Origin: Bombus terrestris
Taxonomy: Eukaryota; Arthropoda; Insecta; Hymenoptera; Apidae
Direction of reading: 5' to 3'
NCBI RefSeq assembly: GCF_910591885.1
Contig: NW_025963555.1
Location: forward strand, 1,488,001-1,552,000
Length of the DNA: 64,000 nucleotides
In this document: piece after piece, positions 35,001-48,678 of the stretch
Position numbering within the stretch: position 1 is the stretch's first letter
Layout: each line of letters begins with the position of its first letter
Notes under the pieces: model-generated
Database searches by the model: none
Seen by the model: only the letters and a program-made list of their open reading frames with translations
Told to the model about the DNA's origin: nothing
Position numbers and translations under genes: made by a program

Positions 35001-37985
35001 ACACACCTTTACGCGTCTCTCGCTCGCTGCGCTCGCTCGAAAACTACAGCCTAACCTAAAACCAATCCCTCTTGCGTTGGTCATGCAACATGGAGGCGAC
35101 TCATTTCAAATTTGGGAACGTGTCGGATCGGATGTGAGGTTGGACTAAATTTTTACGAGCGAGCGGAGCGAGCGAGCAACGATCACAATTTCCAAGCTAT
35201 ACATATACCTTATATTGCCTTGCATATATTTCGTGTTATTACCTAATTTTGTCAGCCATTTCGGACATCACATTGCACTGTAGTATGTGGAAATGGTACT
35301 ATTTATGAGAAACTACTCATAAACTGTTAACATTTGTCAGTAGGCAATAGGATTAAGATTTCGGGCTCCTCGGGCTGTTGCCAATATTTCAATGTCCGTA
35401 TGTGCCAAACCGTTGGTTTGTGACACACCTTTACGCGTCACTCGCTCGCTGCGCTCGCTCGAAAACTACAGCCTAACCTAAAACCAATCCCTCTTGCGTT
35501 GGTCATGCAACATGGAGGCGACTTATTTCAAATTTGGGAACGTGTCGGATCGGATGTGAGGTTGGACTAAATTTTTACGAGCGAGCGGAGCGAGCGAGCA
35601 ACGATTACAATTTCCAAGCTATACATATACCTTATATTGCCTTGCATATATTTCGTGTTATTACCTAATTTTGTCAGCCATTTCGGACATCACATTGCAC
35701 TGTACTATGAGGAAATGGTACTATTTACGTGAAACTACTGGTAAACTGTAAACATTTGTCAGTAGGCAATAGGATAAAGACTTCCGGCTCCTCGGGCTGT
35801 TGCCAATATTTCAATGTCCGTTTGTGCCAAACCGTTGGTTTGTGTCACACCATTACGCGTCTCTCGCACGCTGCGCTCGCTCGAAAGCTATAGAATAACC
35901 TAAAACCAATCCCTCTTGCGTTGGTCATTCGACATGGAGGCGTCTTATTTCAAATTTGGGAACGTGCCGGATCGGATGTGAGGTTGGACTAAATTTTTAC
36001 GAGCGAGCGGAGCGAGCGAGCTTCGATTACAATTTCCAAGCTATACATATACCTTATATTGCCTTGCATATATTTCGTGTTATTACCTAATTTTGTCAGC
36101 CATTTCGGACATCACATTGCACTGTAGTATGTGGAAATAGTACTATTTATGAGAAACTACTCATAAACCGTTAACATTTGTCAGTAGGCAATAGGATTAA
36201 GATTTCGGGCTCCTCGGGCTGTTGCCAATATTTCAATATCCGTATGTGCCAAACCGTTGGTTTGTGACACACCTTTACGCGTCTCTCGCTCGCTGCGCTC
36301 GCTCGAAAACTATAGCCTAACCTAAAACCAATCCATCTTGCGTTCATTATTCGATATGGTGGCGACATATTTCGAATTTGCGAACGTGTCGGATCGGTTG
36401 TGAGGTTGGACAGGATTTTTACGAGCGAGCGGAGCGAGCGAGCAACGATCACAATTTCCAAGCTATACATATACCTTATATTGCCTTGCATATATTTCGT
36501 GTTATTACATAATTTTGTCAGCCATTTCGGACATCACATTGCACTCTACTATGAGGGAATAGTACTATTTACGTGAAACTATTGGTAAACTGTAAACATT
36601 TGCCAGTAGGCAATAGGATAAAGATTTCCGGCTCCTCGGGCTGTTGCCAATATTTCAATGTCCGTTTGTGCCAAACCGTTGGTTTGTGTCACACCATTAC
36701 GCGTCTCTCGCACGCTGCGCTCGCTCGAAAACTATAGCCTAACCTAAAACCAATACATCTTGCGTTCATTATTCGATATGGTGGCGACATATTTCAAATT
36801 TGCGAACGTGTCGGATCGGTTGTGAGGTTGGACTAGATTTTTACGAGCGAGCGGAGCGAGCGAGCAACGATCACAATTTCCAAGCTATACATATACCTTA
36901 TATTGCCTTGCATATATTTCGTGTTATTACCTAATTTTGTCAGCCATTTCGGACATCACATTGCACTGTACTATGAGGAAATGGTACTATTTACGTGAAA
37001 CAATTGGTAAACTGTAAACGTTTGTCAGTAGGCAATAGGATTAAGATTTCGGGCTCCTCGGGCTGTTGTCAATATTTCAATGTCCGTATGTGCCAAACCG
37101 TTTGTTTGTGACACACCTTTACGCGTATCTCGCTCGCCGTGCTCGCTCGAAAGCTATAGCCTAACCTAAAACCAATCCCTCTTGCGTTGGTCATTCGACG
37201 TGGAGGCGACTTATTTCAAATTTGGGAACGTGTCGGATCGGATGTGAGGTTGGACTAAATTTTTACGAGCGAGCGGAGCGAGCGAGCAACGATCACAATT
37301 TCCAAGCTATACATATACCTTATATTGCCTTGCATATATTTCGTGCTATTACCTAATTGTGTCAGCCATTTCGGACATGAGATTGCACTGTAGTATGTGG
37401 AAATAGTACTATATATGAGAAACTACTCATAAACTGTTAACATTCGTCAGTATGCAATAGGATAAAGACTTCCGGCTCCTCGGGCTGGTGCGAATATTTC
37501 AATGTCCGTATGTGCCAAACAGTTGGTTTTGTGACACATCTCTCCGCGACCCTCGCTCGCCGTGCTCACTCGAAAGCTATAGCCTAACCTAAAACCAATC
37601 CCTCTTGCGTTGGTCATTCGACGTGGAGGCGACTTATTTCAAATTTGGGAACGTGTCGGATCGGATGTGAGGTTGGACTAAATTTTTACGAGCGAGCGGA
37701 GCGAGCGAGCTTCGATTACAATTTCCAAGCTATACATATACCTTATGTTCACTTGCATATATTTCGTGTTATTACATAATTTTGTCAGCCATTTCGGACA
37801 TCACATTGCACTCTACTATGAGGAAATGGTACTATTTACGTGAAACTATTGGTAAACTGTAAACTTTTGTCAGTAGGCAATAGGATAAAGACTTCCGGCT
37901 CCTCGGGCTGGTGCGAATAATTGAATGTCCCCATGTGCCAAACCGTTGGATTGTGACACATCTCTCCGCGACCCTCGCTCGCCGT
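32077..37985. repeat. 14-monomer HOR (5,909 bp), copy 2
   Basis: m77-m90 match m63-m76 monomer by monomer at an offset of exactly 5,909, including the GCGCAGCGAG marker, the TTACCAATTTTTG marker, the TTTT run (37,527-37,530) and the ATGTTCACTTGC marker. I noticed only a modest number of single-base differences, with the most in m89 against m75. The match stops at the start of m91 (37,986), where the AGAATAACC monomer expected for a third copy is replaced. Confidence 0.9.
32488..32643. repeat. Inverted pair with all 20 positions complementary (m78)
   Basis: Partner of the pair in m64. Boundary arm at 32,488-32,507 and internal arm at 32,624-32,643 are exact reverse complements. The single G-to-C change is a clear marker that this monomer and m64 descend from one unit. 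Confidence 0.8.
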
Positions 37986-40900
37986 GCTCACTCGAAAGCT
38001 ATAGCCTAACCTAAAACCAATCCATCTTGCGTTCATTGTTCGATATGGTGGCGACATATTTCGAATTTGCGAACGTGTCGGAAAGGATGTAAGGTTGGAC
38101 AGGATTTTTACGAGCGAGCGGAGCGAGCGAGCAACGATCACAATTTCCAAGCTGTACATATACCTTATATTGCCTTGCATATATTTCGTGCTATTACCTA
38201 ATTTTGTCAGCCATTTTGGACGTCACATTGCACTGTAGTATGTGGAAATAGTACTATTTATGAGAAACTACTCATAAACTGTTAACATTTGTCAGTAGGC
38301 AATAGGATAAAGAATTCCGGCTCCTCGGGCTGGTGCGAATATTTCAATGTCCGTATGTGCCAAACCGTTGGTTTGTGACACACCTTTACGCGTCTCTCGC
38401 TCGCTGCGCTTGCTCGAAAACTATAGCCTAACCTAAAACCAATCCATCTTGCGTTCATTGTTCGATATGGTGGCGACATATTTCGAATTTGCGAACGTGT
38501 CGGATCGGTTGTGAGGTTGGACAGGATTTTTACGAGCGAGCGGAGCGAGCGAGCAACGATCACAATTTCCAAGCTATACATATACCTTATATTGCCTTGC
38601 ATATATTTCGTGTTATTACATAATTTTGTCAGCCATTTCGGACATCACATTGCACTCTACTATGAGGGAATAGTACTATTTACGTGAAACTATTGGTAAA
38701 CTGTAAACATTTGCCAGTAGGCAATAGGATAAAGATTTCCGGCTCCTCGGGCTGTTGCCAATATTTCAATGTCCGTTTGTGCCAAACCGTTGGTTTGTGT
38801 CACACCATTACGCGTCTCTCGCAAGCTGCGCTCGCTCGAAAACTATAGCCTAACCTAAAACCAATACATCTTGCGTTCATTATTCGATATGGTGGCGACA
38901 TATTTCAAATTTGCGAACGTGTCGGATCGGTTGTGAGGTTGGACTAGATTTTTACGAGCGAGCGGAGCGAGCGAGCAACGATCACAATTTCCAAGCTATA
39001 CATATACCTTATATTGCCTTGCATATATTTCGTGTTATTACCTAATTTTGTCAGCCATTTCGGACATCACATTGCACTGTAGTATGTGGAAATAGTACTA
39101 TTTATGAGAAACTACTCATAAACTGCTAACATTTGTCAGTAGGCAATAGGATAAAGACTTCCGGCTCCACGGGCTGGTGGGTATAATTGAATGTCCCCAT
39201 GTTCCGAACCGTTGGTATGTGACACACCTTTACGCGTCTGACGCTCGCTGCGCTCGCTCGAAAGCAATAGAATAACCTAAAACAAATCCATTTTGCGTTC
39301 ATTATTCGATATGGTGGCGACATATTTCGAATTTGCGAACGTGTCGGATCGGTTGTGAGGTTGGACAGGATTTTTACGAGCGAGCGGAGCGAGCGAGCTT
39401 CGATCACAATTTCCAAGCTGTACATATACCTTATATTGCCTTGCATATATTTCGTGTTATTACCTAATTTTGTCAGCCATTTCGGACATCACATTGCACT
39501 GTATTATGTGGAAATAGTACTATATATGAGAAACTACTCATAAACTGTTAACATTTGTCAGTAGGCAATAGGATAAAGACTTCCGGCTCCTCGGGCTGTT
39601 GCGAATATTTGAATGTCCCCATGTGCCAAACCGTTGGATTGTGACACATCTCTCCGCGACCCTCGCTCGCCGTGCTCGCTCGAAAGCTATAGAATAACCT
39701 AAAACCAATCCCTCTTGCGTTGGTCATTCGACATGGAGGCGTCTTATTTCAAATTTGGGAACGTGCCGGATCGGATGTGAGGTTGGACTAAATTTTTACG
39801 AGCGAGAGGAGCTAGCGAGCTTCGATTACAATTTCCAAGCTATACATATACCTTATATTCACTTGCATATAATTCGCGTTATTACCTAATTTTGTCAGCC
39901 AATTCGGACATCACATTGCACTGTAGTATGTGGAAATAGTACTATTTATGAGAAACTACTCATAAACTGTTAACATTTATCAGTAGGCAATAGGATAAAG
40001 ACTTCCGGCTCCTCGGGCTAGTGCGAATATTTCAATATCCGTATGTGCCAAACCGTTGGTTTGTGACACACCTTTACGCGTCTCTCGCTCGCTGCGCTCG
40101 CTCGAAAACTATAGCCTAACCTAAAACCAATCCATCTTGCGTTCATTGTTCGATATGGTGGCGACATATTTCAAATTTGCGAACGTGTCGGATCGGTTGT
40201 GAGGTTGGACTAGATTTTTACGAGCGAGCGGAGCGAGCGAGCAACGATCACAATTTCCAAGCTATTCATATACCTTATATTGCCTTGCATATATTTCGTG
40301 TTATTACCTAATTTTGTCAGCCATTTCGGACATCACATTGCACTGTAGTATGTGGAAATAGTACTATTTATGAGAAACTACTCATAAACTGCTAACATTT
40401 GTCAGTAGGCAATAGGATAAAGACTTCCGGCTCCACGGGCTGGTGGGTATAATTGAATGTCCCCATGTGCCGAACCGTTGGATTGTGACACATCTCTCCG
40501 CGTCCCTCGCTCGCCGTGCTCGCTCGAAAGCTATAGCCTAACCTAAAACCAGTCCCTCTTGCGTTGGTCATTCGAAGTGGAGGCGACTTATTTCAATTTT
40601 GGGAACGTGTCGGATCGGATGTGAGTTTGGACTAAATTTTTACGAGCGAGCGGAGCGAGCGAGCAACGATCACAATTTCCAAGCTATACATATACCTTAT
40701 ATTGCCTTGCATATATTTCGTGTTATTACCTAATTTTGTCAGCCATTTCGGACATCACATTGCACTGTAGTATGTGGAAATAGTACTATTTATGAGAAAC
40801 TACTCATAAACTGTTAACATTTATCAGTAGGCAATAGGATAAAGACTTCCGGCTCCTCGGGCTAGTGCGAATATTTCAATATCCGTATGTGCCAAACAGT

Positions 40901-41784
40901 TGGTTTGTGACACACCTTTACGCGTCTCTCGCTCGCCGTGCTCGCTCGAAAGCTATAGCCTAACCTAAAACCAATCCCTCTTGCGTTGGTCATTCGACGT
41001 GGAGGCGACTTATTTCAAATTTGGGAACGTGTCGGATCGGATGTGAGGTTGGACTAAATTTTTACGAGCGAGCGGAGCGAGCGAGCAACGATCACAATTT
41101 CCAAGCTATACATATACCTTATATTGCCTTGCATATATTTCGTGCTATTACCTAATTTTGTCAGCCATTTCGGACATGAGATTGCACTGTAGTATGTGGA
41201 AATAGTACTATATATGAGAAACTACTCATAAACTGTTAACATTCGTCAGTAGGCAATAGGATAAAGACTTCCGGCTCCTCGGGCTGGTGCGAATATTTCA
41301 ATGTCCGTATGTGCCAAACAGTTGGTTTTGTGACACACCTTTACGCGTCTCTCGCTCGCTGCGCTTGCTCGAAAAATATAGCCTAACCTAAAACCAATCC
41401 ATCTTGCGTTCATTGTTCGATATGGTGGCGACATATTTCGAATTTGCGAACGTGTCGGATCGTTTGTGAGGTTGGACAGGATTTTTACGAGCGAGCGGAG
41501 CGAGCGAGCAACGATCACAATTTCCAAGCTATACATATACCTTATATTGCCTTGCATATATTTCGTGTTATTACATAATTTTGTCAGCCATTTCGGACAT
41601 CACATTGCACTCTACTATGAGGGAATAGTACTATTTACGTGAAACTATTGGTAAACTGTAAACATTTGCCAGTAGGCAATAGGATAAAGATTTCCGGCTC
41701 CTCGGGCTGTTGCCAATATTTCAATGTCCGTTTGTGCCAAACCGTTGGTTTGTGTCACACCATTACGCGTCTCTCGCACGCTGC
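37986..41784. repeat. Irregular satellite m91-m99
   Basis: m91 has GTGTCGGAAAGGATGTAAGG and a GCTGTACATATACC change. m92 is type W. m93 is type P with a private GTTCCGAACC ending. m94-m95 repeat m26-m27 (AAAGCAATAGAATAACC, GCTTCGATCAC, GAGAGGAGCTAGCG) at an offset of 28,699. m96-m97 are P and Q with altered joints. m98 carries the TTTT run, and m98-m99 repeat m32-m33 at an offset of 27,855. No regular HOR period is seen. Confidence 0.75.
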
Positions 41785-43472
41785 GCTCGCTCGAAAACTA
41801 TAGCCTAACCTAAAACCAATACATCTTGCGTTCATTATTCGATATGGTGGCGACATATTTCAAATTTGCGAACGTGTCGGATCGGTTGTGAGGTTGGACT
41901 AGATTTTTACGAGCGAGCGGAGCGAGCGAGCAACGATCACAATTTCCAAGCTATACATATACCTTATATTGCCTTGCATATATTTCGTGTTATTACCTAA
42001 TTTTGTCAGCCATTTCGGACATCACATTGCACTGTAGTATGTGGAAATAGTACTATTTATGAGAAACTACTCATAAACTGCTAACATTTGTCAGTAGGCA
42101 ATAGGATAAAGACTTCCGGCTCCACGGGCTGGTGGGTATAATTGAATGTCCCCATGTGCCGAACCGTTGGATTGTGACACATCTCTCCGCGTCCCTCGCT
42201 CGCCGTGCTCGCTCGAAAGCTATAGCCTAACCTAAAACCAGTCCCTCTTGCGTTGGTCATTCGAAGTGGAGGCGACTTATTTCAATTTTGGGAACGTGTC
42301 GGATCGGATGTGAGTTTGGACTAAATTTTTACGAGCGAGCGGAGCGAGCGTGCAACGATCACAATTTCCAAGCTATACATATACCTTATATTGCCTTGCA
42401 TATATTTCGTGTTATTACCTAATTTTGTCAGCCATTTCGGACATCACATTGCACTGTACTATGAGGAAATGGTACTATTTACGTGAAACTATTGGTAAAC
42501 TGTAAACTTTTGTCAGTAGGCAATAGGATTAAGATTTCGGGCTCCTCGGGCTGTTGTCAATATTTCAATGTCCGTATGTGCCAAACCGTTGGTTTGTGAC
42601 ACACCTTTACGCGTCTCTCGCTCGCTGCGCTCGCTCGAAAACTACAGCCTAACCTAAAACCAATCCCTCTTGCGTTGGTCATGCAACATGGAGGCGACTC
42701 ATTTCAAATTTGGGAACGTGTCGGATCGGATGTGAGGTTGGACTAAATTTTTACGAGCGAGCGGAGCGAGCGAGCAACGATCACAATTTCCAAGCTATAC
42801 ATATACCTTATATTGCCTTGCATATATTTCGTGTTATTACCTAATTTTGTCAGCCATTTCGGACATCACATTGCACTGTAGTATGTGGAAATAGTACTAT
42901 TTATGAGAAACTACTCATAAACTGTTAACATTTGTCAGTAGGCAATAGGATTAAGATTTCGGGCTCCTCGGGCTGTTGCCAATATTTCAATGTCCGTATG
43001 TGCCAAACCGTTGGTTTGTGACACACCTTTACGCGTCACTCGCTCGCTGCGCTCGCTCGAAAACTACAGCCTAACCTAAAACCAATCTCTCTTGCGTTGG
43101 TCATGCAACATGGAGGCGACTTATTTCAAATTTGGGAACGTGTCGGATCGGATGTGAGGTTGGACTAAATTTTTACGAGCGAGCGGAGCGAGCGAGCAAC
43201 GATTACAATTTCCAAGCTATACATATACCTTATATTGCCTTGCATATATTTCGTGTTATTACCTAATTTTGTCAGCCATTTCGGACATCACATTGCACTG
43301 TACTATGAGGAAATGGTACTATTTACGTGAAACTACTGGTAAACTGTAAACATTTGTCAGTAGGCAATAGGATAAAGAGTTCCGGCTCCTCGGGCTGTTG
43401 CCAATATTTCAATGTCGGTTTGTGCCAAACCGTTGGTTTGTGTCACACCATTACGCGTCTCTCGCACGCTGC
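41785..43472. repeat. 4-monomer HOR P-Q-R-S in the second P-Q-R-S region
   Basis: m100-m103. Its P monomer has CTATACAT, as in the first 4-mer copy at 13,930 and unlike the other 4-mer P monomers. That, with the matching m98-m99 before it, shows that about 40,940-43,472 and 13,085-15,617 are one duplicated segment. Private changes: AATCTCTCTTGCG in the S monomer, and AAAGAGTTCCGG and GTCGGTTTGTGCC near 43,375-43,420. Confidence 0.85.
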
Positions 43473-46004
43473 GCTCGCTCGAAAACTATAGCCTAACCTA
43501 AAACCAATACATCTTGCGTTCATTATTCGATATGGTGGCGACATATTTCAAATTTGCGAACGTGTCGGATCGGTTGTGAGGTTGGACTAGATTTTTACGA
43601 GCGAGCGGAGCGAGCGAGCAACGATCACAATTTCCAAGCTATTCATATACCTTATATTGCCTTGCATATATTTCGTGTTATTACCTAATTTTGTCAGCCA
43701 TTTCGGACATCACATTGCACTGTAGTATGTGGAAATAGTACTATTTATGAGAAACTACTCATAAACTGCTAACATTTGTCAGTAGGCAATAGGATAAAGA
43801 CTTCCGGCTCCACGGGCTGGTGGGTATAATTGAATGTCCCCATGTGCCGAACCGTTGGATTGTGACACATCTCTCCGCGTCCCTCGCTCGCCGTGCTCGC
43901 TCGAAAGCTATAGCCTAACCTAAAATCAGTCCCTCTTGCGTTGGTCATTCGAAGTGGAGGCGACTTATTTCAATTTTGGGAACGTGTCGGATCGGATGTG
44001 AGTTTGGACTAAATTTTTACGAGCGAGCGGAGCGAGCGTGCAACGATCACAATTTCCAAGCTATACATATACCTTATATTGCCTTGCATATATTTCGTGT
44101 TATTACCTAATTTTGTCAGCCATTTCGGACATCACATTGCACTGTACTATGAGGAAATGGTACTATTTACGTGAAACTATTGGTAAACTGTAAACTTTTG
44201 TCAGTAGGCAATAGGATTAAGATTTCGGGCTCCTCGGGCTGTTGTCAATATTTCAATGTCCGTATGTGCCAAACCGTTGGTTTGTGACACACCTTTACGC
44301 GTCTCTCGCTCGCTGCGCTCGCTCGAAAACTACAGCCTAACCTAAAACCAATCCCTCTTGCGTTGGTCATGCAACATGGAGGCGACTCATTTCAAATTTG
44401 GGAACGTGTCGGATCGGATGTGAGGTTGGACTAAATTTTTACGAGCGAGCGGAGCGAGCGAGCAACGATCACAATTTCCAAGCTATACATATACCTTATA
44501 TTGCCTTGCATATATTTCGTGTTATTACCTAATTTTGTCAGCCATTTCGGACATCACATTGCACTGTAGTATGTGGAAATAGTACTATTTATGAGAAACT
44601 ACTCATAAACTGTTAACATTTGTCAGTAGGCAATAGGATTAAGATTTCGGGCTCCTCGGGCTGTTGCCAATATTTCAATGTCCGTATGTGCCAAACCGTT
44701 GGTTTGTGACACACCTTTACGCGTCACTCGCTCGCTGCGCTCGCTCGAAAACTACAGCCTAACCTAAAACCAATCCCTCTTGCGTTGGTCATGCAACATG
44801 GAGGCGACTTATTTCAAATTTGGGAACGTGTCGGATCGGATGTGAGGTTGGACTAAATTTTTACGAGCGAGCGGAGCGAGCGAGCAACGATTACAATTTC
44901 CAAGCTATACATATACCTTATATTGCCTTGCATATATTTCGTGTTATTACCTAATTTTGTCAGCCATTTCGGACATCACATTGCACTGTACTATGAGGAA
45001 ATGGTACTATTTACGTGAAACTACTGGTAAACTGTAAACATTTGTCAGTAGGCAATAGGATAAAGACTTCCGGCTCCTCGGGCTGGTGCGAATAATTGAA
45101 TGTCCCCATGTGCCAAACCGTTGGATTGTGACACATCTCTCCGCGACCCTCGCTCGCCGTGCTCGCTCGAAAGCTATAGAATAACCTAAAACCAATCCCT
45201 CTTGCGTTGGTCATTCGACATGGAGGCGTCTTATTTCAAATTTGGGAACGTGCCGGATCGGATGTGAGGTTGGACTAAATTTTTACGAGCGAGCGGAGCG
45301 AGCGAGCTTCGATTACAATTTCCAAGCTATACATATACCTTATATTGCCTTGCATATATTTCGTGTTATTACCTAATTTTGTCAGCCATTTCGGACATCA
45401 CATTGCACTGTAGTATGTGGAAATAGTACTATTTATGAGAAACTACTCATAAACTGTTAACATTTGTCAGTAGGCAATAGGATTAAGATTTCGGGCTCCT
45501 CGGGCTGTTGCCAATATTTCAATGTCCGTATGTGCCAAACCGTTGGTTTGTGACACACCTTTACGCGTCACTCGCTCGCTGCGCTCGCTCGAAAACTACA
45601 GCCTAACCTAAAACCAATCCCTCTTGCGTTGGTCATGCAACATGGAGGCGACTTATTTCAAATTTGGGAACGTGTCGGATCGGATGTGAGGTTGGACTAA
45701 ATTTTTACGAGCGAGCGGAGCGAGCGAGCAACGATTACAATTTCCAAGCTATACATATACCTTATATTGCCTTGCATATATTTCGTGTTATTACCTAATT
45801 TTGTCAGCCATTTCGGACATCACATTGCACTGTACTATGAGGAAATGGTACTATTTACGTGAAACTACTGGTAAACTGTAAACATTTGTCAGTAGGCAAT
45901 AGGATAAAGACTTCCGGCTCCTCGGGCTGTTGCCAATATTTCAATGTCCGTTTGTGCCAAACCGTTGGTTTGTGTCACAACATTACGCGTCTCTCGCACG
46001 CTGC
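43473..46004. repeat. 6-monomer HOR (2,532 bp), copy 1
   Basis: m104-m109: P, Q, R, S with the GGTGCGAATAATTG ending, an AGAATAACC monomer (m108) whose right half is of the R kind, then S. The sequence at 45,007 returns at 47,539, exactly six units on. m108 is chimeric: AGAATAACC, GTGCCGG and GCTTCG on the left, CTGTTAACATTTG and GTCACTCGCTCG on the right. Its join resets P-Q-R-S by skipping P, Q and R. Confidence 0.75.
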
Positions 46005-47692
46005 GCTCGCTCGAAAACTATAGCCTAACCTAAAACCAATACATCTTGCGTTCATTATTCGATATGGTGGCGACATATTTCAAATTTGCGAACGTGTCGG
46101 ATCGGTTGTGAGGTTGGACTAGATTTTTACGAGCGAGCGGAGCGAGCGAGCAACGATCACAATTTCCAAGCTATTCATATACCTTATATTGCCTTGCATA
46201 TATTTCGTGTTATTACCTAATTTTGTCAGCCATTTCGGACATCACATTGCACTGTAGTATGTGGAAATAGTACTATTTATGAGAAACTACTCATAAACTG
46301 CTAACATTTGTCAGTAGGCAATAGGATAAAGACTTCCGGCTCCACGGGCTGGTGGGTATAATTGAATGTCCCCATGTGCCGAACCGTTGGATTGTGACAC
46401 ATCTCTCCGCGTCCCTCGCTCGCCGTGCTCGCTCGAAAGCTATAGCCTAACCTAAAACCAGTCCCTCTTGCGTTGGTCATTCGAAGTGGAGGCGACTTAT
46501 TTCAATTTTGGGAATGTGTCGGATCGGATGTGAGTTTGGACTAAATTTTTACGAGCGAGCGGAGCGAGCGTGCAACGATCACAATTTCCAAGCTATACAT
46601 ATACCTTATATTGCCTTGCATATATTTCGTGTTATTACCTAATTTTGTCAGCCATTTCGGACATCACATTGCACTGTACTATGAGGAAATGGTACTATTT
46701 ACGTGAAACTATTGGTAAACTGTAAACTTTTGTCAGTAGGCAATAGGATTAAGATTTCGGGCTCCTCGGGCTGTTGTCAATATTTCAATGTCCGTATGTG
46801 CCAAACCGTTGGTTTGTGACACACCTTTACGCGTCTCTCGCTCGCTGCGCTCGCTCGAAAACTACAGCCTAACCTAAAACCAATCCCTCTTGCGTTGGTC
46901 ATGCAACATGGAGGCGACTCATTTCAAATTTGGGAACGTGTCGGATCGGATGTGAGGTTGGACTAAATTTTTACGAGCGAGCGGAGCGAGCGAGCAACGA
47001 TCACAATTTCCAAGCTATACATATACCTTATATTGCCTTGCATATATTTCGTGTTATTACCTAATTTTGTCAGCCATTTCGGACATCACATTGCACTGTA
47101 GTATGTGGAAATAGTACTATTTATGAGAAACTACTCATAAACTGTTAACATTTGTCAGTAGGCAATAGGATTAAGATTTCGGGCTCCTCGGGCTGTTGCC
47201 AATATTTCAATGTCCGTATGTGCCAAACCGTTGGTTTGTGACACACCTTTACGCGTCACTCGCTCGCTGCGCTCGCTCGAAAACTACAGCCTAACCTAAA
47301 ACCAATCCCTCTTGCGTTGGTCATGCAACATGGAGGCGACTTATTTCAAATTTGGGAACGTGTCGGATCGGATGTGAGGTTGGACTAAATTTTTACGAGC
47401 GAGCGGAGCGAGCGAGCAACGATTACAATTTCCAAGCTATACATATACCTTATATTGCCTTGCATATATTTCGTGTTATTACCTAATTTTGTCAGCCATT
47501 TCGGACATCACATTGCACTGTACTATGAGGAAATGGTACTATTTACGTGAAACTACTGGTAAACTGTAAACATTTGTCAGTAGGCAATAGGATAAAGACT
47601 TCCGGCTCCTCGGGCTGGTGCGAATAATTGAATGTCCCCATGTGCCAAACCGTCGGATTGTGACACATCTCTCCGCGACCCTCGCTCGCCGT
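46005..47692. repeat. 6-monomer HOR, copy 2 (partial)
   Basis: m110-m113 repeat m104-m107 (P, Q, R, S with the GGTGCGAATAATTG ending) at an offset of 2,532. A private GGAATGTGTCGG lies near 46,512 and CCGTCGGATTGTG near 47,651. The following m114 repeats m108 only up to about 47,875, then takes TATTCACTTGCATGTAATTC, entering the next HOR family. Confidence 0.75.
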
Positions 47693-48660
47693 GCTCGCTC
47701 GAAAGCTATAGAATAACCTAAAACCAATCCCTCTTGCGTTGGTCATTCGACATGGAGGCGTCTTATTTCAAATTTGGGAACGTGCCGGATCGGATGTGAG
47801 GTTGGACTAAATTTTTACGAGCGAGCGGAGCGAGCGAGCTTCGATTACAATTTCCAAGCTATACATATACCTTATATTCACTTGCATGTAATTCGCGTTA
47901 TTACCTAATTTTGTCAGCCAATTCGGACATCACATTGCACTGTACTGTGAGGAAATAGTACTATTTACGTGAAACTATTGGTAAACTGTAAACATTTGTC
48001 AGTAGGCAATAGGATAAAGACTTCCGGCTCCTCGGGCTGGTGCGAATAATTGAATGTCCCCATGTGCCAAACCGTTGGATTGTGACACATCTCTCCGCGA
48101 CCCTCGCTCGCCGTGCTCGCTCGAAAGCTATAGAATAACCTAAAACCAATCCCTCTTGCGTTGGTCATTCGACATGGAGGCGTCTTATTTCAAATTTGGG
48201 AACGTGCCGGATCGGATGTGAGGTTGGACTAAATTTTTACGAGCGAGCGGAGCTAGCGAGCTTCGATTACAATTTCCAAGCTATACATATATCTTATATT
48301 CACTTGCATGTAATTCGCGTTATTACCTAATTTTGTCAGCCAATTCGGACATCACATTGCACTGTACTATGAGGAAATAGTACTATTTACGTGAAACTAT
48401 TGGTAAACTGTAAACATTTGTCAGTAGGCAATAGGATAAAGACTTGCGGCTCCTCGGGCTGGTGCTAATATTTCAATGTCCGTATGTGCCAAACCGTTGG
48501 TTTGTGACACACCTTTACGCGTCTGTCGCTCGCTGCGCTCTCTCGAAAACTATAGCCTAACCTAGAACCAATCCATCTTGCGTTCTTTATTCGATATGGT
48601 GGCGTCATATTTCGAATTTGCGAACGTGTCGGAAAGGATGTGAGGTTGGACAGGATTTTT

Positions 48661-48678
48661 ACGAGCGAGCGAGCAACG
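48661..48678. repeat. 9-bp deletion in the GAGC arm (m116)
   Basis: ACGAGCGAGCGAGCAACG replaces the usual arm that includes a central GGAGCGAGC. One nine-base period of the GAGC-rich tract is missing, and the monomer is 413 bp. Slippage or exchange between the short direct repeats explains it. The same deletion is at 52,450-52,467 and 58,350-58,367. Confidence 0.9.
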
